The notes: generated by a model from the sequence alone, not told the origin. DNA of 64,000 nt from Ignavibacteriota bacterium (GCA_013285405.1 CP053446.1:124001-188000); one strand, 5' to 3'; shown: positions 15,661-24,837, counted from the first letter of the stretch. Numbers and translations are program-made.

Positions 15661-16047
15661 ATGAAAACCCGGTTACTTGTAAGTCTGTTATTTGCTTTCT
15701 TTTTCATATTCGTTTCAAATCTTTCTGCACAGACATTATACTTCTGCGAAGGAGTTGATGATGACGGTTATCCGATAACTGATGCATCTTCATTCACAAT
15801 TCCGGATGATGGTGGATATCTCTACGTACTAATCCGTCTGCCATACGAGGTTGATTGTTCATCAGTGAGATTGGAAATTTACAGGAATGGAGATTATGAT
15901 AATACAATTTATGTTGATACAGAATATGAATGGAGCTGGTTCTGGAAACAAATTACATTTTATAAGCGCGGCACGTATGATGTTTATGCTTATGATTGTG
16001 ATGATTATGAATTGGCAAGCGGCAGAGTCAAGATAAGTTTTGATTAA
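15661..16047 (+). CDS. Small secreted protein of unknown function
   Basis: A 128-aa protein preceded by TGGAGGTTCA, a strong binding site directly before the ATG. The signal peptide is MKTRLLVSLLFAFFFIFVSN...LSAQ. The mature ~100 residues are acidic and aromatic, with Tyr/Asp-rich strands ('GGYLYVLIRLPYEVDCSSVR', 'LEIYRNGDYDNTIYVDTEYE', 'WSWFWKQITFYKRGTYDVYA'). The alternation suggests a single Ig-like beta-sandwich, with two to three cysteines that could pair. I do not recognise a family. A small CCAATG-N5-CATTGG hairpin lies ~55 bp upstream. Confidence 0.65.
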   Translation: MKTRLLVSLLFAFFFIFVSNLSAQTLYFCEGVDDDGYPITDASSFTIPDDGGYLYVLIRLPYEVDCSSVRLEIYRNGDYDNTIYVDTEYEWSWFWKQITFYKRGTYDVYAYDCDDYELASGRVKISFD

Positions 16048-16069
16048 TAAATTTTTAGTTCTATCAAGT

Positions 16070-16224
16070 GGCTGTCTCATAAGTCTGATTTTGTCAACCT
16101 GAACCTGCCTGACGGCGGACAGGTTTGTTTCTCCAAAGGAGTCCTTTAGACAGGTTCTAATTTTTAACTGAAATTAAGATATTAGATTCCGAAATAAATT
16201 CGGAATGACAATTCTGAGACAGCC
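16070..16224. mobile_element. MITE-like element with 10-bp terminal inverted repeats
   Basis: GGCTGTCTCA (16070-16079) and TGAGACAGCC (16215-16224) are perfect inverted ends of a 155-bp non-coding unit. Inside are a palindrome of the CCTGCC family (AACCTG...CAGGTT, 16102-16125), a CTCC/GGAG hairpin at ~16130-16142, and ATTCCGAAATAAATTCGGAAT (16188-16206 region). No transposase is inside. The nested palindromes look like REP units packed between terminal repeats. Confidence 0.6.
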
Positions 16225-16235
16225 TCTTTTCTATT

Positions 16236-17081
16236 TTAAAAGCCTAACACCAATGCAATCCATTCATCTTCTTTTTCAATTCGTCTGATCTCAAAACCAA
16301 TAGAATAATATTTATTCCTGATTACATCAAAGTCAGAGTCTAACAAACCAGAAAGAATTACAAAACCATTTTTATTCAATCTTGATTTTAACTTCTCAGC
16401 AATTTCGATAAGCACATTCTTCTGGATATTGGCAAGTATTAAGTCAAAATCATTTTCATTGACTGCATCAATTTCGCCGGTCAGTATTTTAACTGAATCA
16501 ACAACCTGATTTAATGAACAGTTCTCATTACAATTATCAAGACAAATTTCATCCGAATCAACCGCAACAGCTTTTGAAGCTCCTAATTTAATTGATGCAA
16601 TGGCAAGTATTCCGGTTCCCGAACCAACATCAAGAACTTTTATTCCGGGTTTTACAGTATCTTCAAGCAATTGCAAAATAAGTTTGGTTGTTTGATGTTC
16701 ACCAGTTCCGAATGACATTTTTGGATCGATTGTGAGAACGATTTCATTTTCTTTTGCCGAGTAATTTTTAAACGTAGGTTTAATTACAATTCTATCCGAA
16801 ATGCGGATCACTTCCCTGCTTTTTTCCCATTCCTCATTCCAGTTTTTATCTTCCAGAATTTCTTTCTCTACTCTGAATGATTCGATAAAATTTTCATTTT
16901 TTAATTTCATTAATGATGAATTCAATTTTGCTTCAACAGCTAAGTCAATATCAGAAATAAAAACAGAAACGTGATCATCGTTTTCAAGAAGACCGGTTAT
17001 GTTAAACTCCCACATTATTCCTGAAAGCAGCTCAGTATCAAATGGTTGAGTGTAAATCTTATAAATTAAAAATTTTTTCAT
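16236..17081 (-). CDS. prmA: Ribosomal protein L11 methyltransferase
   Basis: A 281-aa class I methyltransferase. The N-terminal ~90 residues are the L11-recognition domain ending at 'EDKNWNEEWEKSREVIRI'. The catalytic part has the PrmA signature 'DPKMSFGTGEHQTTKLILQL' followed by SAM motif I 'VLDVGSGTGILAIASIKLGA', acidic 'AVDSDEICLDNC' and motif IV 'LILANIQKNVLIEI'. It trimethylates lysines and the N-terminus of ribosomal protein L11 in the cytoplasm. It is last in the minus-strand run with the carboxypeptidase, TatD-rSAM and purM genes, from which it is separated by a repeat-filled gap. Confidence 0.96.
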   Translation of the reverse strand: MKKFLIYKIYTQPFDTELLSGIMWEFNITGLLENDDHVSVFISDIDLAVEAKLNSSLMKLKNENFIESFRVEKEILEDKNWNEEWEKSREVIRISDRIVIKPTFKNYSAKENEIVLTIDPKMSFGTGEHQTTKLILQLLEDTVKPGIKVLDVGSGTGILAIASIKLGASKAVAVDSDEICLDNCNENCSLNQVVDSVKILTGEIDAVNENDFDLILANIQKNVLIEIAEKLKSRLNKNGFVILSGLLDSDFDVIRNKYYSIGFEIRRIEKEDEWIALVLGF

Positions 17082-17094
17082 TTGTTATTAATTA

Positions 17095-17247
17095 ACTCTC
17101 AGATTCCCGACACTCTCCGTTCGCGGGAATGACAACCTCACAGTCATTCCGGCGATAATCCCAGAGGGTTTGAGTCCGGAATCTACTCTCAGATTCTCAA
17201 CAGGTCCGGTAATTGCCGGACTTGCGGAAATGACAGCCGTCTCATTG
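17095..17247. repeat. Repeat cluster between prmA and the carboxypeptidase gene
   Basis: A tract of short inverted units: TCCCG...CGGGA near 17104-17128, ATTCCGGCGATAATCC... with TCCGGAAT further on, and GTCCGGTAATTGCCGGAC near 17204-17221. Blocks such as 'GGAATGACA' and 'GGAAATGACAG' recur in it and in the element at 16070-16224. An open frame crossing this tract is a repeat artefact. The 3' end of the carboxypeptidase gene abuts the cluster. Confidence 0.55.
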
Positions 17248-18750
17248 TCACTCAAACTCAACCAGCAGTTCACAAATTTTATTCTGAAAGTTTCTTGCTC
17301 TGGAAGATTGATCAACATAATTCTGAATCAGAATTGAAAATGCAAGCAAATGTCCGTTCTTTGCAGTAACATATCCTGAAAGATTGCTGACTCCGTTAAG
17401 TGTTCCGGTTTTTGCATGCACATTATTTAGTGCGGATGTGTTTTTCATTCTGTTCTTCAATGTACCATCAACACCGGCAACGGCAAGTGAATTGTAAAAG
17501 AGATTGAACAAACTTTTATGATCGTAGTACATATATTTCAATGTAGCAAGAATAAGCTCAGCATTGAGAAGATTATAATGAGATACGCCTGAACCATCGG
17601 CAATTGAATAATCATTTGAATTAAAACCAATTGAATCAATTAATCTTTTTACAGCAGCAAGTCCGTCATCAGCAACCGCCGGCGCACCGGAATCTTTATA
17701 TGCCATAGCATAAATCAGCATTTCAGCACTGAGGTTATCACTATCTTTATTTACAAAAGAAAGTACTGTATCAATTGAATGATAAATACTTGTCAGGTAA
17801 ACAGAATTCTGTTCAAGATTTTTTACATCAACGGGTTTGTAAAAGGTAATTCCACTTTGTGCAAGTTTCTCCTTGCACAATTCAAGAAAATATCTTTCCG
17901 GATACATTAAATTAATTTTAGAAGAATATTCATGCGATTGATCCTTACCTGCACTTCCGCTGATCAGGATAATATTTTTATTATTCAGCCAATCGCGAGT
18001 GATTAAAATTTCTTCGGATTCATCGGAGTCAACCGTAATGGAGTTGTTAGCAACTTTAACAAATTTTGTTTCCGGATTTATTTTAATGATTAAAGGTGAA
18101 TCTATCTCTGCAGTATTTGCAAAAACTTCGATTGCATTTCCGTTTACATTTAATGAACTCAGATAAGGAGCGCCCGGATCAGGATTATCATCCCACATCC
18201 AACCTCTGCCCCAGTAAATTGAATCTTTCTTTGATATATCGGCATAGACACCACCAGATATTTTTTTGATTCCAAGTGATTTAATAATCGAAATCATTGA
18301 ATCTATATCTGTAGTCATCAACATCGGATCAAAGCCGCCAACAATAAATAAATCTCCATACATTATTGTATCCTCTATTACTCCCGTATGATACAAATCA
18401 GTTTTGAAAGTATAATGTTCGCCAAGGTTTAAAAGCGCAGATGCTGAAGTGAGCAATTTCATATTTGATGCGGGACGAAGCAGCAGTTGATTATTTTTTT
18501 GATAGAGTGACGTGCTGTCTGTTAAATCAAAAATATCAATTGCAATAATTGTTTTATCAAAGAAAGGATCATTGACTATTGTTTCAATCTCTAATGAGAG
18601 GTTACTGCTTGCGGATTTCTGATTGCGGGTTTCGGATTGAGAGAAAATATTATTGTTGAAAAGAAAGAATATGGAAAATAAAATAACTTTTATAAAACTG
18701 CTCTTCAGATATTTTTTAAAGCTAAAATTATAACCTTCCACATTTTTCAT
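17248..18750 (-). CDS. dacB: D-alanyl-D-alanine carboxypeptidase/endopeptidase (PBP4 type, S13)
   Basis: A 500-aa periplasmic serine peptidase with an N-terminal hydrophobic signal (~residues 15-38). The three penicillin-binding motifs are visible: 'LLRPASNMKLLTSASALLN' (SxxK), 'YSIADGSGVSHYNLLNAELI' (S-x-N region) and 'VHAKTGTLNGVSNLSGYVTA' (KTG). The large inserted domains between motifs 1 and 2 are typical of the S13/DacB family. It removes the last D-Ala from peptidoglycan stem peptides or cuts cross-links. It follows the TatD-rSAM gene by 21 bp on the minus strand. Its last codons run into the repeat cluster at 17095-17247. Confidence 0.94.
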   Translation of the reverse strand: MKNVEGYNFSFKKYLKSSFIKVILFSIFFLFNNNIFSQSETRNQKSASSNLSLEIETIVNDPFFDKTIIAIDIFDLTDSTSLYQKNNQLLLRPASNMKLLTSASALLNLGEHYTFKTDLYHTGVIEDTIMYGDLFIVGGFDPMLMTTDIDSMISIIKSLGIKKISGGVYADISKKDSIYWGRGWMWDDNPDPGAPYLSSLNVNGNAIEVFANTAEIDSPLIIKINPETKFVKVANNSITVDSDESEEILITRDWLNNKNIILISGSAGKDQSHEYSSKINLMYPERYFLELCKEKLAQSGITFYKPVDVKNLEQNSVYLTSIYHSIDTVLSFVNKDSDNLSAEMLIYAMAYKDSGAPAVADDGLAAVKRLIDSIGFNSNDYSIADGSGVSHYNLLNAELILATLKYMYYDHKSLFNLFYNSLAVAGVDGTLKNRMKNTSALNNVHAKTGTLNGVSNLSGYVTAKNGHLLAFSILIQNYVDQSSRARNFQNKICELLVEFE

Positions 18751-18771
18751 ATTCCATCAGCCATTTTCCAA

Positions 18772-20133
18772 TTAAAAATATTCTCTTACTCTGAAATCTG
18801 CACCAACTTCATCTACTGCAATTTTTCTGGCACGTTCAATATCAACCTCATCAACAGAAACGATTGTCAGAACAACTTTTTCAACAAAATTTTTTGATTT
18901 TTTTGCGAAGTCGATCATTTCATTAAAATAATTTTTCCCGAGTCCAACTAATTTTGAATATTGTTCCGGATCAAAAGAATTCAGGCTGATTGAAACAACA
19001 TCAATAAGATCTTTCATCTCGGATGTAATATCCCTTTTGTTTATTACATTTCCATGACCATTAGTATTCAGTCGTGTTCTTCCGCCATTTGATTTAACAT
19101 AACTGGCAATAGATTTTAAAATATCCCATCTAATAGTTGGTTCACCATAACCGCAGAAAACAATCTCTTTATACTTTTGGGGATCATCAATCTCCTTTAT
19201 ATAAACTTCAGCGGACGGTTCTTCGCTTCTTTCCATACCAAGATTGTAACCGCTGATTACTGGATTTTCATTTCTCTTACAAAAGACACAATTAGCATTG
19301 CAGCGATTCGTAACGTTAATATACAATGAATTATCAAGTTTGTAAGTAAAAGATGTCTCAGGTTTAGCACCAATTCCATAGATTCTGAATGCATTGAATG
19401 ATGTAATGTTTGCAACATCTGCGATTCTCAAATTATGAAGTTCGGCTACTATTTCAGCAATGAATTTTATATTTGCCGGTTCATTTCTTTTTCCGCGATT
19501 CGGAACCGGAGTCATAAAAGGTGAATCAGTTTCAAGCAGTAAATTTTCTAATGGAATATGTTTTAAAATATTTCTTAAACCATCAGCATTTTTAAAAGTA
19601 ATATTCCCCGTAAAGGAAATCATAAAATTCATTCCCACTAATTCCATTGCATCTTCAAGCGATCCATTAAAACAATGAAATTGACCTCGCAAACCTGAAC
19701 CGCAATAACTTCTGATTATTTCCATCATATCTTCATCCGAATCACGATTATGAACGATGATGGGCAAATCAAGTTTCAAAGCCAGATCTATCTGAGATTT
19801 GAAAGCTTCTATTTGTTTTTCTTTCGGAGAGAAATCATAATAGTAATCAAGACCGATTTCGCCAATGGCAACAATTTTTTTATTCTTTGCTAACTTTTCA
19901 ATCGGAGAAATTAAAGAAGGATTCCAGTCTTTTGTATCATGAGGATGAACACCAACAGCACCGTAAATCATTTCATATTTTTCAGTCAGATCAATTACCT
20001 GTTCTGCAGTTTTAAGATCGGTTGCTGGTACGAGAATATATTTGACACCGGTTTTTTTTGCCCGGTCAATTACTTCATCGAGTTCTCCATCATAGTTTGG
20101 ATAGAAAAGATGTGCGTGAGAATCTATAAACAT
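18772..20133 (-). CDS. TatD-type hydrolase fused to a radical SAM domain
   Basis: A 453-aa two-domain protein. Residues 1-~255 are a complete TatD metal-dependent hydrolase: 'MFIDSHAHLFYPNYDGEL' (HxH), 'AIGEIGLDYYYDFSPKEKQ', 'PIIVHNRDSDEDMMEI', 'QFHCFNGS' and 'LLLETDSPFMTP'. Residues ~265-453 are a radical SAM domain: 'YINVTNRCNANCVFCKRNEN' has the CxxxCxxC iron-sulphur motif and 'EIVFCGYGEPTIRWDILKSI' the GGEP-like SAM motif. This matches the TatD-associated radical SAM family, here as one chain rather than two genes. It should combine a phosphoesterase/nuclease-like activity with radical chemistry; the reaction is unknown. It sits 10 bp after purM. Confidence 0.93.
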   Translation of the reverse strand: MFIDSHAHLFYPNYDGELDEVIDRAKKTGVKYILVPATDLKTAEQVIDLTEKYEMIYGAVGVHPHDTKDWNPSLISPIEKLAKNKKIVAIGEIGLDYYYDFSPKEKQIEAFKSQIDLALKLDLPIIVHNRDSDEDMMEIIRSYCGSGLRGQFHCFNGSLEDAMELVGMNFMISFTGNITFKNADGLRNILKHIPLENLLLETDSPFMTPVPNRGKRNEPANIKFIAEIVAELHNLRIADVANITSFNAFRIYGIGAKPETSFTYKLDNSLYINVTNRCNANCVFCKRNENPVISGYNLGMERSEEPSAEVYIKEIDDPQKYKEIVFCGYGEPTIRWDILKSIASYVKSNGGRTRLNTNGHGNVINKRDITSEMKDLIDVVSISLNSFDPEQYSKLVGLGKNYFNEMIDFAKKSKNFVEKVVLTIVSVDEVDIERARKIAVDEVGADFRVREYF

Positions 20134-20143
20134 AAAAGCTAAA

Positions 20144-21145
20144 TCAGATTTTATCTACTTCGCCAATCACTATAAACTGCTCGTTGATTTCATTAGCAAG
20201 TTTTAGCGCAGCACCAACTTTTTTCTTATGAATAATTATTACAAGTCCGATTCCCATATTGAATACTTCGTGCATTTCTTCATCAGAAATTTCGCCGGAA
20301 GATTGTATCAGTTTGAATATTTGAGGTGTTTCCCAATTGTTCCAATCAACGTTTAGTTTTAATCCCTGCGGAAGAATTCTCTTTGTATTACCTATCAATC
20401 CCCCGCCGGTAATGTGAGAAAGACCTTTAACATCAATTTTACTTTTGATTGCGTTGATAAGCTTTAAATATGAACGATGAATAGTGAGAAGTTCTTCACC
20501 CAAAGTCTTCTTTAGTGATGGAATTTTTTCAGTGAGTTTGTATTTTTCGAGTAATACTTTTCTTGCGAGAGAATATCCATTTGTATGAAGTCCGGTTGAA
20601 GGAACTCCAATCAGTACATCACCTGAAGAAATTTTATCACCTTTAATTATTTCTGATTTTTCTACGACGCCAACAATAGTTCCTGAAATATCATAATCAC
20701 TTGTTTTATAAACTCCGGGCATTTCAGCAGTTTCACCACCGATAAGAGAACAATTATTTTCTTTGCAGGCGATCGAAAATCCTTTTACTATTTCCGCTCC
20801 AATATTTGAATCCAATTTTCCAAAAGCTAAATAATCCAGAAAGAAAAGTGGTTCGGCTCCACAAACTGCAATATCATTAACACAATGATTCACCAAATCC
20901 TGACCAATAGTATCATGTTTGTTTAACTCAATGGCTATTTTCAGCTTCGTTCCAACTCCATCAACGCTGGAAACCAGGACAGGCTCTTTATATTTTGAAA
21001 AATCAGGTTGGAAAAATGCACCAAACAGACCAATGTCCGTTAGAACAGATCTGCTAAAAGTTGTTTTTGCGTATTCTTTTATCTTATCAACTGTATCATT
21101 ACCAGTTTTTATACTTACACCAGCTTCTTCATATTTCTTAGCCAA
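20144..21145 (-). CDS. purM: Phosphoribosylformylglycinamidine cyclo-ligase (AIR synthetase)
   Basis: A 333-aa PurM, fifth step of purine synthesis: ATP-dependent ring closure of FGAM to AIR. Markers are 'YEEAGVSIKTGNDTVDKI', 'PVLVSSVDGVGTKLKIAIEL' (ATP loop), 'DLVNHCVNDIAVCGAEPLFF', 'CSLIGGETAEMPGVYKTSDY' and 'HTNGYSLARKVL'. No in-frame ATG fits; translation appears to start at TTG (21145) with GAAGGGAA ~9 nt upstream, giving 'MAKKYEEAG', as expected for the family. It heads the minus-strand run purM, TatD-rSAM, dacB-type, prmA and is divergent from hrcA. Confidence 0.96.
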   Translation of the reverse strand: MAKKYEEAGVSIKTGNDTVDKIKEYAKTTFSRSVLTDIGLFGAFFQPDFSKYKEPVLVSSVDGVGTKLKIAIELNKHDTIGQDLVNHCVNDIAVCGAEPLFFLDYLAFGKLDSNIGAEIVKGFSIACKENNCSLIGGETAEMPGVYKTSDYDISGTIVGVVEKSEIIKGDKISSGDVLIGVPSTGLHTNGYSLARKVLLEKYKLTEKIPSLKKTLGEELLTIHRSYLKLINAIKSKIDVKGLSHITGGGLIGNTKRILPQGLKLNVDWNNWETPQIFKLIQSSGEISDEEMHEVFNMGIGLVIIIHKKKVGAALKLANEINEQFIVIGEVDKI

Positions 21146-21367
21146 AACCAGTTCCCTTCACTCAAAATAAACATAATAAAAATTTCTTTTTGAAAATTAA
21201 GCAGATATGCCAAATTATTCAAAAAACCAGGTCAGTAAAGCTGAGTAATAAATTAATAAAGAGAAATTTAAATTGAGACTTTATGAGTACATGATCATCC
21301 AATGCCTGCCAAATAATGCTTAATTTTGATATATTTGCGCCTTGATTTCGTGCAAGAAAAACTAAAA

Positions 21368-22411
21368 ATGGAAACAGAAGAATTAAATCAGAGAGAGAAA
21401 TCTATACTAAGATCAATCGTTCAGCAGTTTATACTTACTGCAACACCGGTTGGTTCTCGTAATATTACAAAAAAGTATGATATCGGTTTCTCACCGGCAA
21501 CTGTGAGAAATGTAATGGCTGATCTTGAAGATTCAGGTTATATTAATCATCCGCACACATCGGCTGGAAGAATTCCAACGGATAAAGGTTATCGTTATTA
21601 TGTAGATTCATTGATGGATGTAGAAAAGGTTAACACAAAAGAAAAAAGCCTGATAGAAAACAGTTTGAATCAGATTGTTGATGAAACTGATGAATTAGTT
21701 AAAGTTACATCAAAATTACTCAGTTCTATAACCAGACAAATAGCTTGTGTATCATATCCAAACCTTGAATCGGGTATTCTCGAGAAGATTCAAATAATTT
21801 CTCTTACTTCAACAAGAATTCTGGTTGTGATCAGTATTAAATCCGGGCTCGTAAAAACTATTACGATGGAACTTGATACTGAGATGAAAGAATCACAGAT
21901 AGATTCTGTTCAGATTCTTCTCAATGAAAAATTAGCCGGGCTAAATCTTGCTGAAATAAGAAATACTTTTGAAGAGCGATTCACTGATGTTACTGACGAC
22001 CAGAAACCGATAATCCGGCTTTTTGTTGATTCAGTTGATAAACTTTTTAAAGATGAAGTCAGATCAGAACGTTTAATTGTAACCGGTGCAAAAAATATTA
22101 TCCAGCAGCCCGAATTTGAAAGCCCTGAAAATTTCCAGAGCATAATAGAACTCATTGAAGACAAAGATGTAATTGTTCATATAATGGATAAATCATCCGA
22201 ATCTAAAAAAGAGGAAGTTTACATTTCAATCGGCAGTGAACATTTAGAAAAAAAACTGCAGGAATATAGTTTCGTAAGTAAGGAATATAAATTTGGTGAA
22301 AACAGCGGGACGCTTGGAATAATCGGACCGAAGCGTATGGAATATTCCAGGATTGTTGCAATTGTGGATTATCTCGCAAAAGTATTATCCGAACATTTAA
22401 AATCACGTTAA
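21368..22411 (+). CDS. hrcA: Heat-inducible transcription repressor HrcA
   Basis: A 347-aa repressor from the ATG at 21368; the open frame upstream needs a TTG. The N-terminal winged helix is clear: 'LNQREKSILRSIVQQFILTA', 'TPVGSRNITKKYDIGFSPAT', 'VRNVMADLEDSGYINHPHTS' and 'AGRIPTDKGYRYYVDSLM'. The central GAF-like domain and dimer region follow to 'GSGTLGIIGPKRMEYSRIVA' in style ('NSGTLGIIGPKRMEYSRI'). HrcA binds CIRCE operators with GroEL help; no CIRCE (TTAGCACTC-N9-GAGTGCTAA) was found upstream, so its target may be elsewhere. It is the first gene of hrcA-grpE-dnaJ. Confidence 0.96.
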   Translation: METEELNQREKSILRSIVQQFILTATPVGSRNITKKYDIGFSPATVRNVMADLEDSGYINHPHTSAGRIPTDKGYRYYVDSLMDVEKVNTKEKSLIENSLNQIVDETDELVKVTSKLLSSITRQIACVSYPNLESGILEKIQIISLTSTRILVVISIKSGLVKTITMELDTEMKESQIDSVQILLNEKLAGLNLAEIRNTFEERFTDVTDDQKPIIRLFVDSVDKLFKDEVRSERLIVTGAKNIIQQPEFESPENFQSIIELIEDKDVIVHIMDKSSESKKEEVYISIGSEHLEKKLQEYSFVSKEYKFGENSGTLGIIGPKRMEYSRIVAIVDYLAKVLSEHLKSR

Positions 22412-22433
22412 TAAAAACAGGAATAGATGAATT

Positions 22434-23063
22434 ATGATTAAAAATAAAAAAGACAACCACCAGGAAGAACAAAATATTGAACAAGTTGACAACAAATCAG
22501 AAAATTCAACCAATGATGCTAAAGATGAACAGAAGCAGCTTCAAAGCGCAGAAGCAAAAATTGCAGAGCTCGAAACTCAGGTAAAAGAATGGAATGACAA
22601 ATATTTAAGGAAAGCTGCTGAGTTTGAAAATTATAAAAGACGAACTGAAAATGATCAGTTCAACTTAATTAATTATGCGGCTGAATCTTTCATCGTAAAA
22701 ATTCTTCCTATTGTTGATGACTTTGAAAGATCAATGGAACACATTGATGATATTGACAACAATAAATCAGTTAAAGATGGAATTAAATTAGTATATGAAA
22801 AGCTATTGAAATTACTTCATGAACAAGGCGTAAAAAAAATCAAATCTAAGGGAGAGCCCTTCAATGTTGATTATCATGATGCTTTATTGCAGAGGAAAGA
22901 TGATTCCGTTCCTGCACACACTGTGCTTGAAGAAATAGAATCAGGCTATTTGTACCGCGATAAAGTAATACGACACGCAAAAGTAATAGTGAGTGAAGAA
23001 TCTTCTGACAGCCCGGCAACAGATGAAAATTCTGCTGATTCATCTTTAGAGAATGAGAACTAA
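22434..23063 (+). CDS. grpE: Nucleotide exchange factor GrpE
   Basis: A 209-aa DnaK cochaperone. A charged, low-complexity N-terminus (residues 1-45) leads into the long dimer helix ('AKIAELETQVKEWNDKYLRK', 'AAEFENYKRRTENDQFNLIN', which is the GrpE signature region) and the beta domain ('GVKKIKSKGEPFNVDYHDAL', 'ESGYLYRDKVIRHAKVIVSE'). It promotes ADP release from DnaK. It starts 22 bp after hrcA and ends 5 bp before dnaJ, so the three form one operon; dnaK itself is not in the window. Confidence 0.97.
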   Translation: MIKNKKDNHQEEQNIEQVDNKSENSTNDAKDEQKQLQSAEAKIAELETQVKEWNDKYLRKAAEFENYKRRTENDQFNLINYAAESFIVKILPIVDDFERSMEHIDDIDNNKSVKDGIKLVYEKLLKLLHEQGVKKIKSKGEPFNVDYHDALLQRKDDSVPAHTVLEEIESGYLYRDKVIRHAKVIVSEESSDSPATDENSADSSLENEN

Positions 23064-23068
23064 TTTTA

Positions 23069-24217
23069 ATGGCTAAAAGAGATTATTACGATGTCCTCGG
23101 AGTAAGCAGAAATGCCTCGAAGGATGAAATAAAAAAAGCTTACCGCAAACTTGCAATGCAGTATCATCCGGATCGCAACCCGGGTGATAAATCGGCTGAA
23201 GATAAATTTAAAGAGGCTGCTGAAGCGTATGAAATATTAAGTCACGATGATAAGAAAAATAATTACGACCGATTTGGTCATGAAGGTGTCAGAGGAAGTG
23301 GATTTGGCGCTGAAGGGTTTTCATCTGTTAATGATATTTTTTCACACTTCTCAGATATATTCGGTGGTTCATCAATCTTCGATGAATTTTTCGGAGGAAA
23401 TCAAAGAGGCAGAACAAGAAGACGAGGCACTGGTACACAGGGTTCAGATCTGCGTGTTAATTTAAAATTGACACTTGAAGAAATTGCAACCGGAATAACA
23501 AAAAAAATCAAGATAAAAAAACAGGTGAGATGTAATGATTGTAATGGAACAGGAGCCCAAGCCGGAACATCTCTAAAAACTTGTCCGGTTTGCAACGGAA
23601 CCGGTGAAATAAAAAGTGTGTCGAGATCAGTATTCGGACAGTTTGTAAACATTACAACTTGTAATAATTGCGGTGGTGAAGGACAAGTAGTAGATTCACC
23701 ATGTAAAACCTGTTCAGGCGATGGAAGAGTGAATGAGGAAACAACATTGAAGATAGATGTTCCCTCCGGAGTTGAAGATGGAAATTATATGACAATGCGT
23801 GGAGAAGGTAATGCAGGTAAACGCGGAGGTCAGCCCGGAGATATTATTGTAGTATTTCAGGAATTACCCCACGAACATTTTATTCGTGAAAAAGATGACA
23901 TTGTTTATAATTTATTTGTTTCCTTTCCACAAGCTGCGCTCGGAGCAGAAATTGAGGTACCGACTCTCACAGGAAAATCAATGCTGAAGATTGAACAAGG
24001 CACACAGCCCGGAAAATTGTTGAAGATGAGAGGGAAAGGAATCAGACATCTTAATTATTCGGGCAGCGGTGATCAGATTGTCAGAATTAATGTGGCAATT
24101 CCACAAAAACTTAATTCAAAAGAGAAAGAATTACTGAAACAGCTTTCTGAAATGCCAAATGTAAAATCTTCTTCAGAAGATGAGAAAAAAAACTTCTTCA
24201 GCAAGTTCGGATTGTAA
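23069..24217 (+). CDS. dnaJ: Chaperone DnaJ
   Basis: A 382-aa type I Hsp40. The J domain opens 'KRDYYDVLGVSRNASKDEIK' and contains 'YHPDRNPGD' (HPD). A Gly/Phe-rich linker follows (~75-120), then four zinc-binding repeats CNDCNGTG, CPVCNGTG, CNNCGGEG and CKTCSGDG. The C-terminal beta domains ('LKIDVPSGVEDGNYMTMRGE', 'LFVSFPQAALGAEIEVPTL') bind substrate. It delivers unfolded proteins to DnaK and stimulates its ATPase. It is the last gene of the hrcA-grpE-dnaJ operon. Confidence 0.98.
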   Translation: MAKRDYYDVLGVSRNASKDEIKKAYRKLAMQYHPDRNPGDKSAEDKFKEAAEAYEILSHDDKKNNYDRFGHEGVRGSGFGAEGFSSVNDIFSHFSDIFGGSSIFDEFFGGNQRGRTRRRGTGTQGSDLRVNLKLTLEEIATGITKKIKIKKQVRCNDCNGTGAQAGTSLKTCPVCNGTGEIKSVSRSVFGQFVNITTCNNCGGEGQVVDSPCKTCSGDGRVNEETTLKIDVPSGVEDGNYMTMRGEGNAGKRGGQPGDIIVVFQELPHEHFIREKDDIVYNLFVSFPQAALGAEIEVPTLTGKSMLKIEQGTQPGKLLKMRGKGIRHLNYSGSGDQIVRINVAIPQKLNSKEKELLKQLSEMPNVKSSSEDEKKNFFSKFGL

Positions 24218-24293
24218 TTGATAAAATACGGAACCAGAAAAGTTGGACTTAATTAAGTTGTTGGTTTTCTAAATATTATTTTTTCTTTTATTA

Positions 24294-24788
24294 ATGTTTG
24301 AAAAAATTTCTAAAAAAATAGGTTTTACTCAAACAGAAATTCTGGTAATTCTTTTTCTTTCGGGTTTGCTTCTGTCTGGTATTGTTTACGTTGAATTTTT
24401 TAAAAAAAGCAGCAACGATAATAAATACATTGATTACTCAAAAGAAGATAGTCTCTTCTACTACTATTCCAATTTGAATCCTGAATTTGATATTGAAGAC
24501 ACAACTCTGATCAACAACATTGAAATTAAAAAGAGAGTTCTGGAATTATCAGATACTGTTGAATATGCAAAAAAAGATATCGCTTCACTTACTGAGAAAA
24601 GCATAAATCTCAATACTGCTGGTTTAAATGATCTGACTAAATTACCGGGAGTTGGAGAAAAGACTGCTGAGAAAATACTTGAGCTTAGAAATCAAAGAGG
24701 TAAATTCAAACGATTGGAAGAGTTGATGGATGTTAAGGGAATTGGTGAAGTAAAGTTCAGTAAGATTAAGAAGTATGTATATCTTTAA
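24294..24788 (+). CDS. Membrane-anchored ComEA-like helix-hairpin-helix protein
   Basis: A 164-aa protein. A single membrane helix near the N-terminus ('TEILVILFLSGLLLSGIVYV') is followed by a ~60-residue linker and a C-terminal tandem helix-hairpin-helix domain: 'INLNTAGLNDLTKLPGVGEK', 'TAEKILELRNQRGKFKRLEE', 'LMDVKGIGEVKFSKIKKYV'. This is the ComEA DNA-binding module, which holds incoming DNA in the periplasm during natural transformation. The PilM-like gene downstream fits a type IV pilus/competence context, although the rest of the uptake machinery is not in the window. Confidence 0.88.
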   Translation: MFEKISKKIGFTQTEILVILFLSGLLLSGIVYVEFFKKSSNDNKYIDYSKEDSLFYYYSNLNPEFDIEDTTLINNIEIKKRVLELSDTVEYAKKDIASLTEKSINLNTAGLNDLTKLPGVGEKTAEKILELRNQRGKFKRLEELMDVKGIGEVKFSKIKKYVYL

Positions 24789-24837
24789 CTATAATGCGAA
24801 TGATTAACAATTACTTTTACAGCATAAATAAAAAGCC

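Noticed and set aside
17088-17318. 76-codon open frame after the carboxypeptidase
   Set aside because: It overlaps the dacB-type gene end in another frame and consists of repeat sequence.
21170-21367. CIRCE operator upstream of hrcA
   Set aside because: No TTAGCACTC-N9-GAGTGCTAA or close variant is visible between purM and hrcA.
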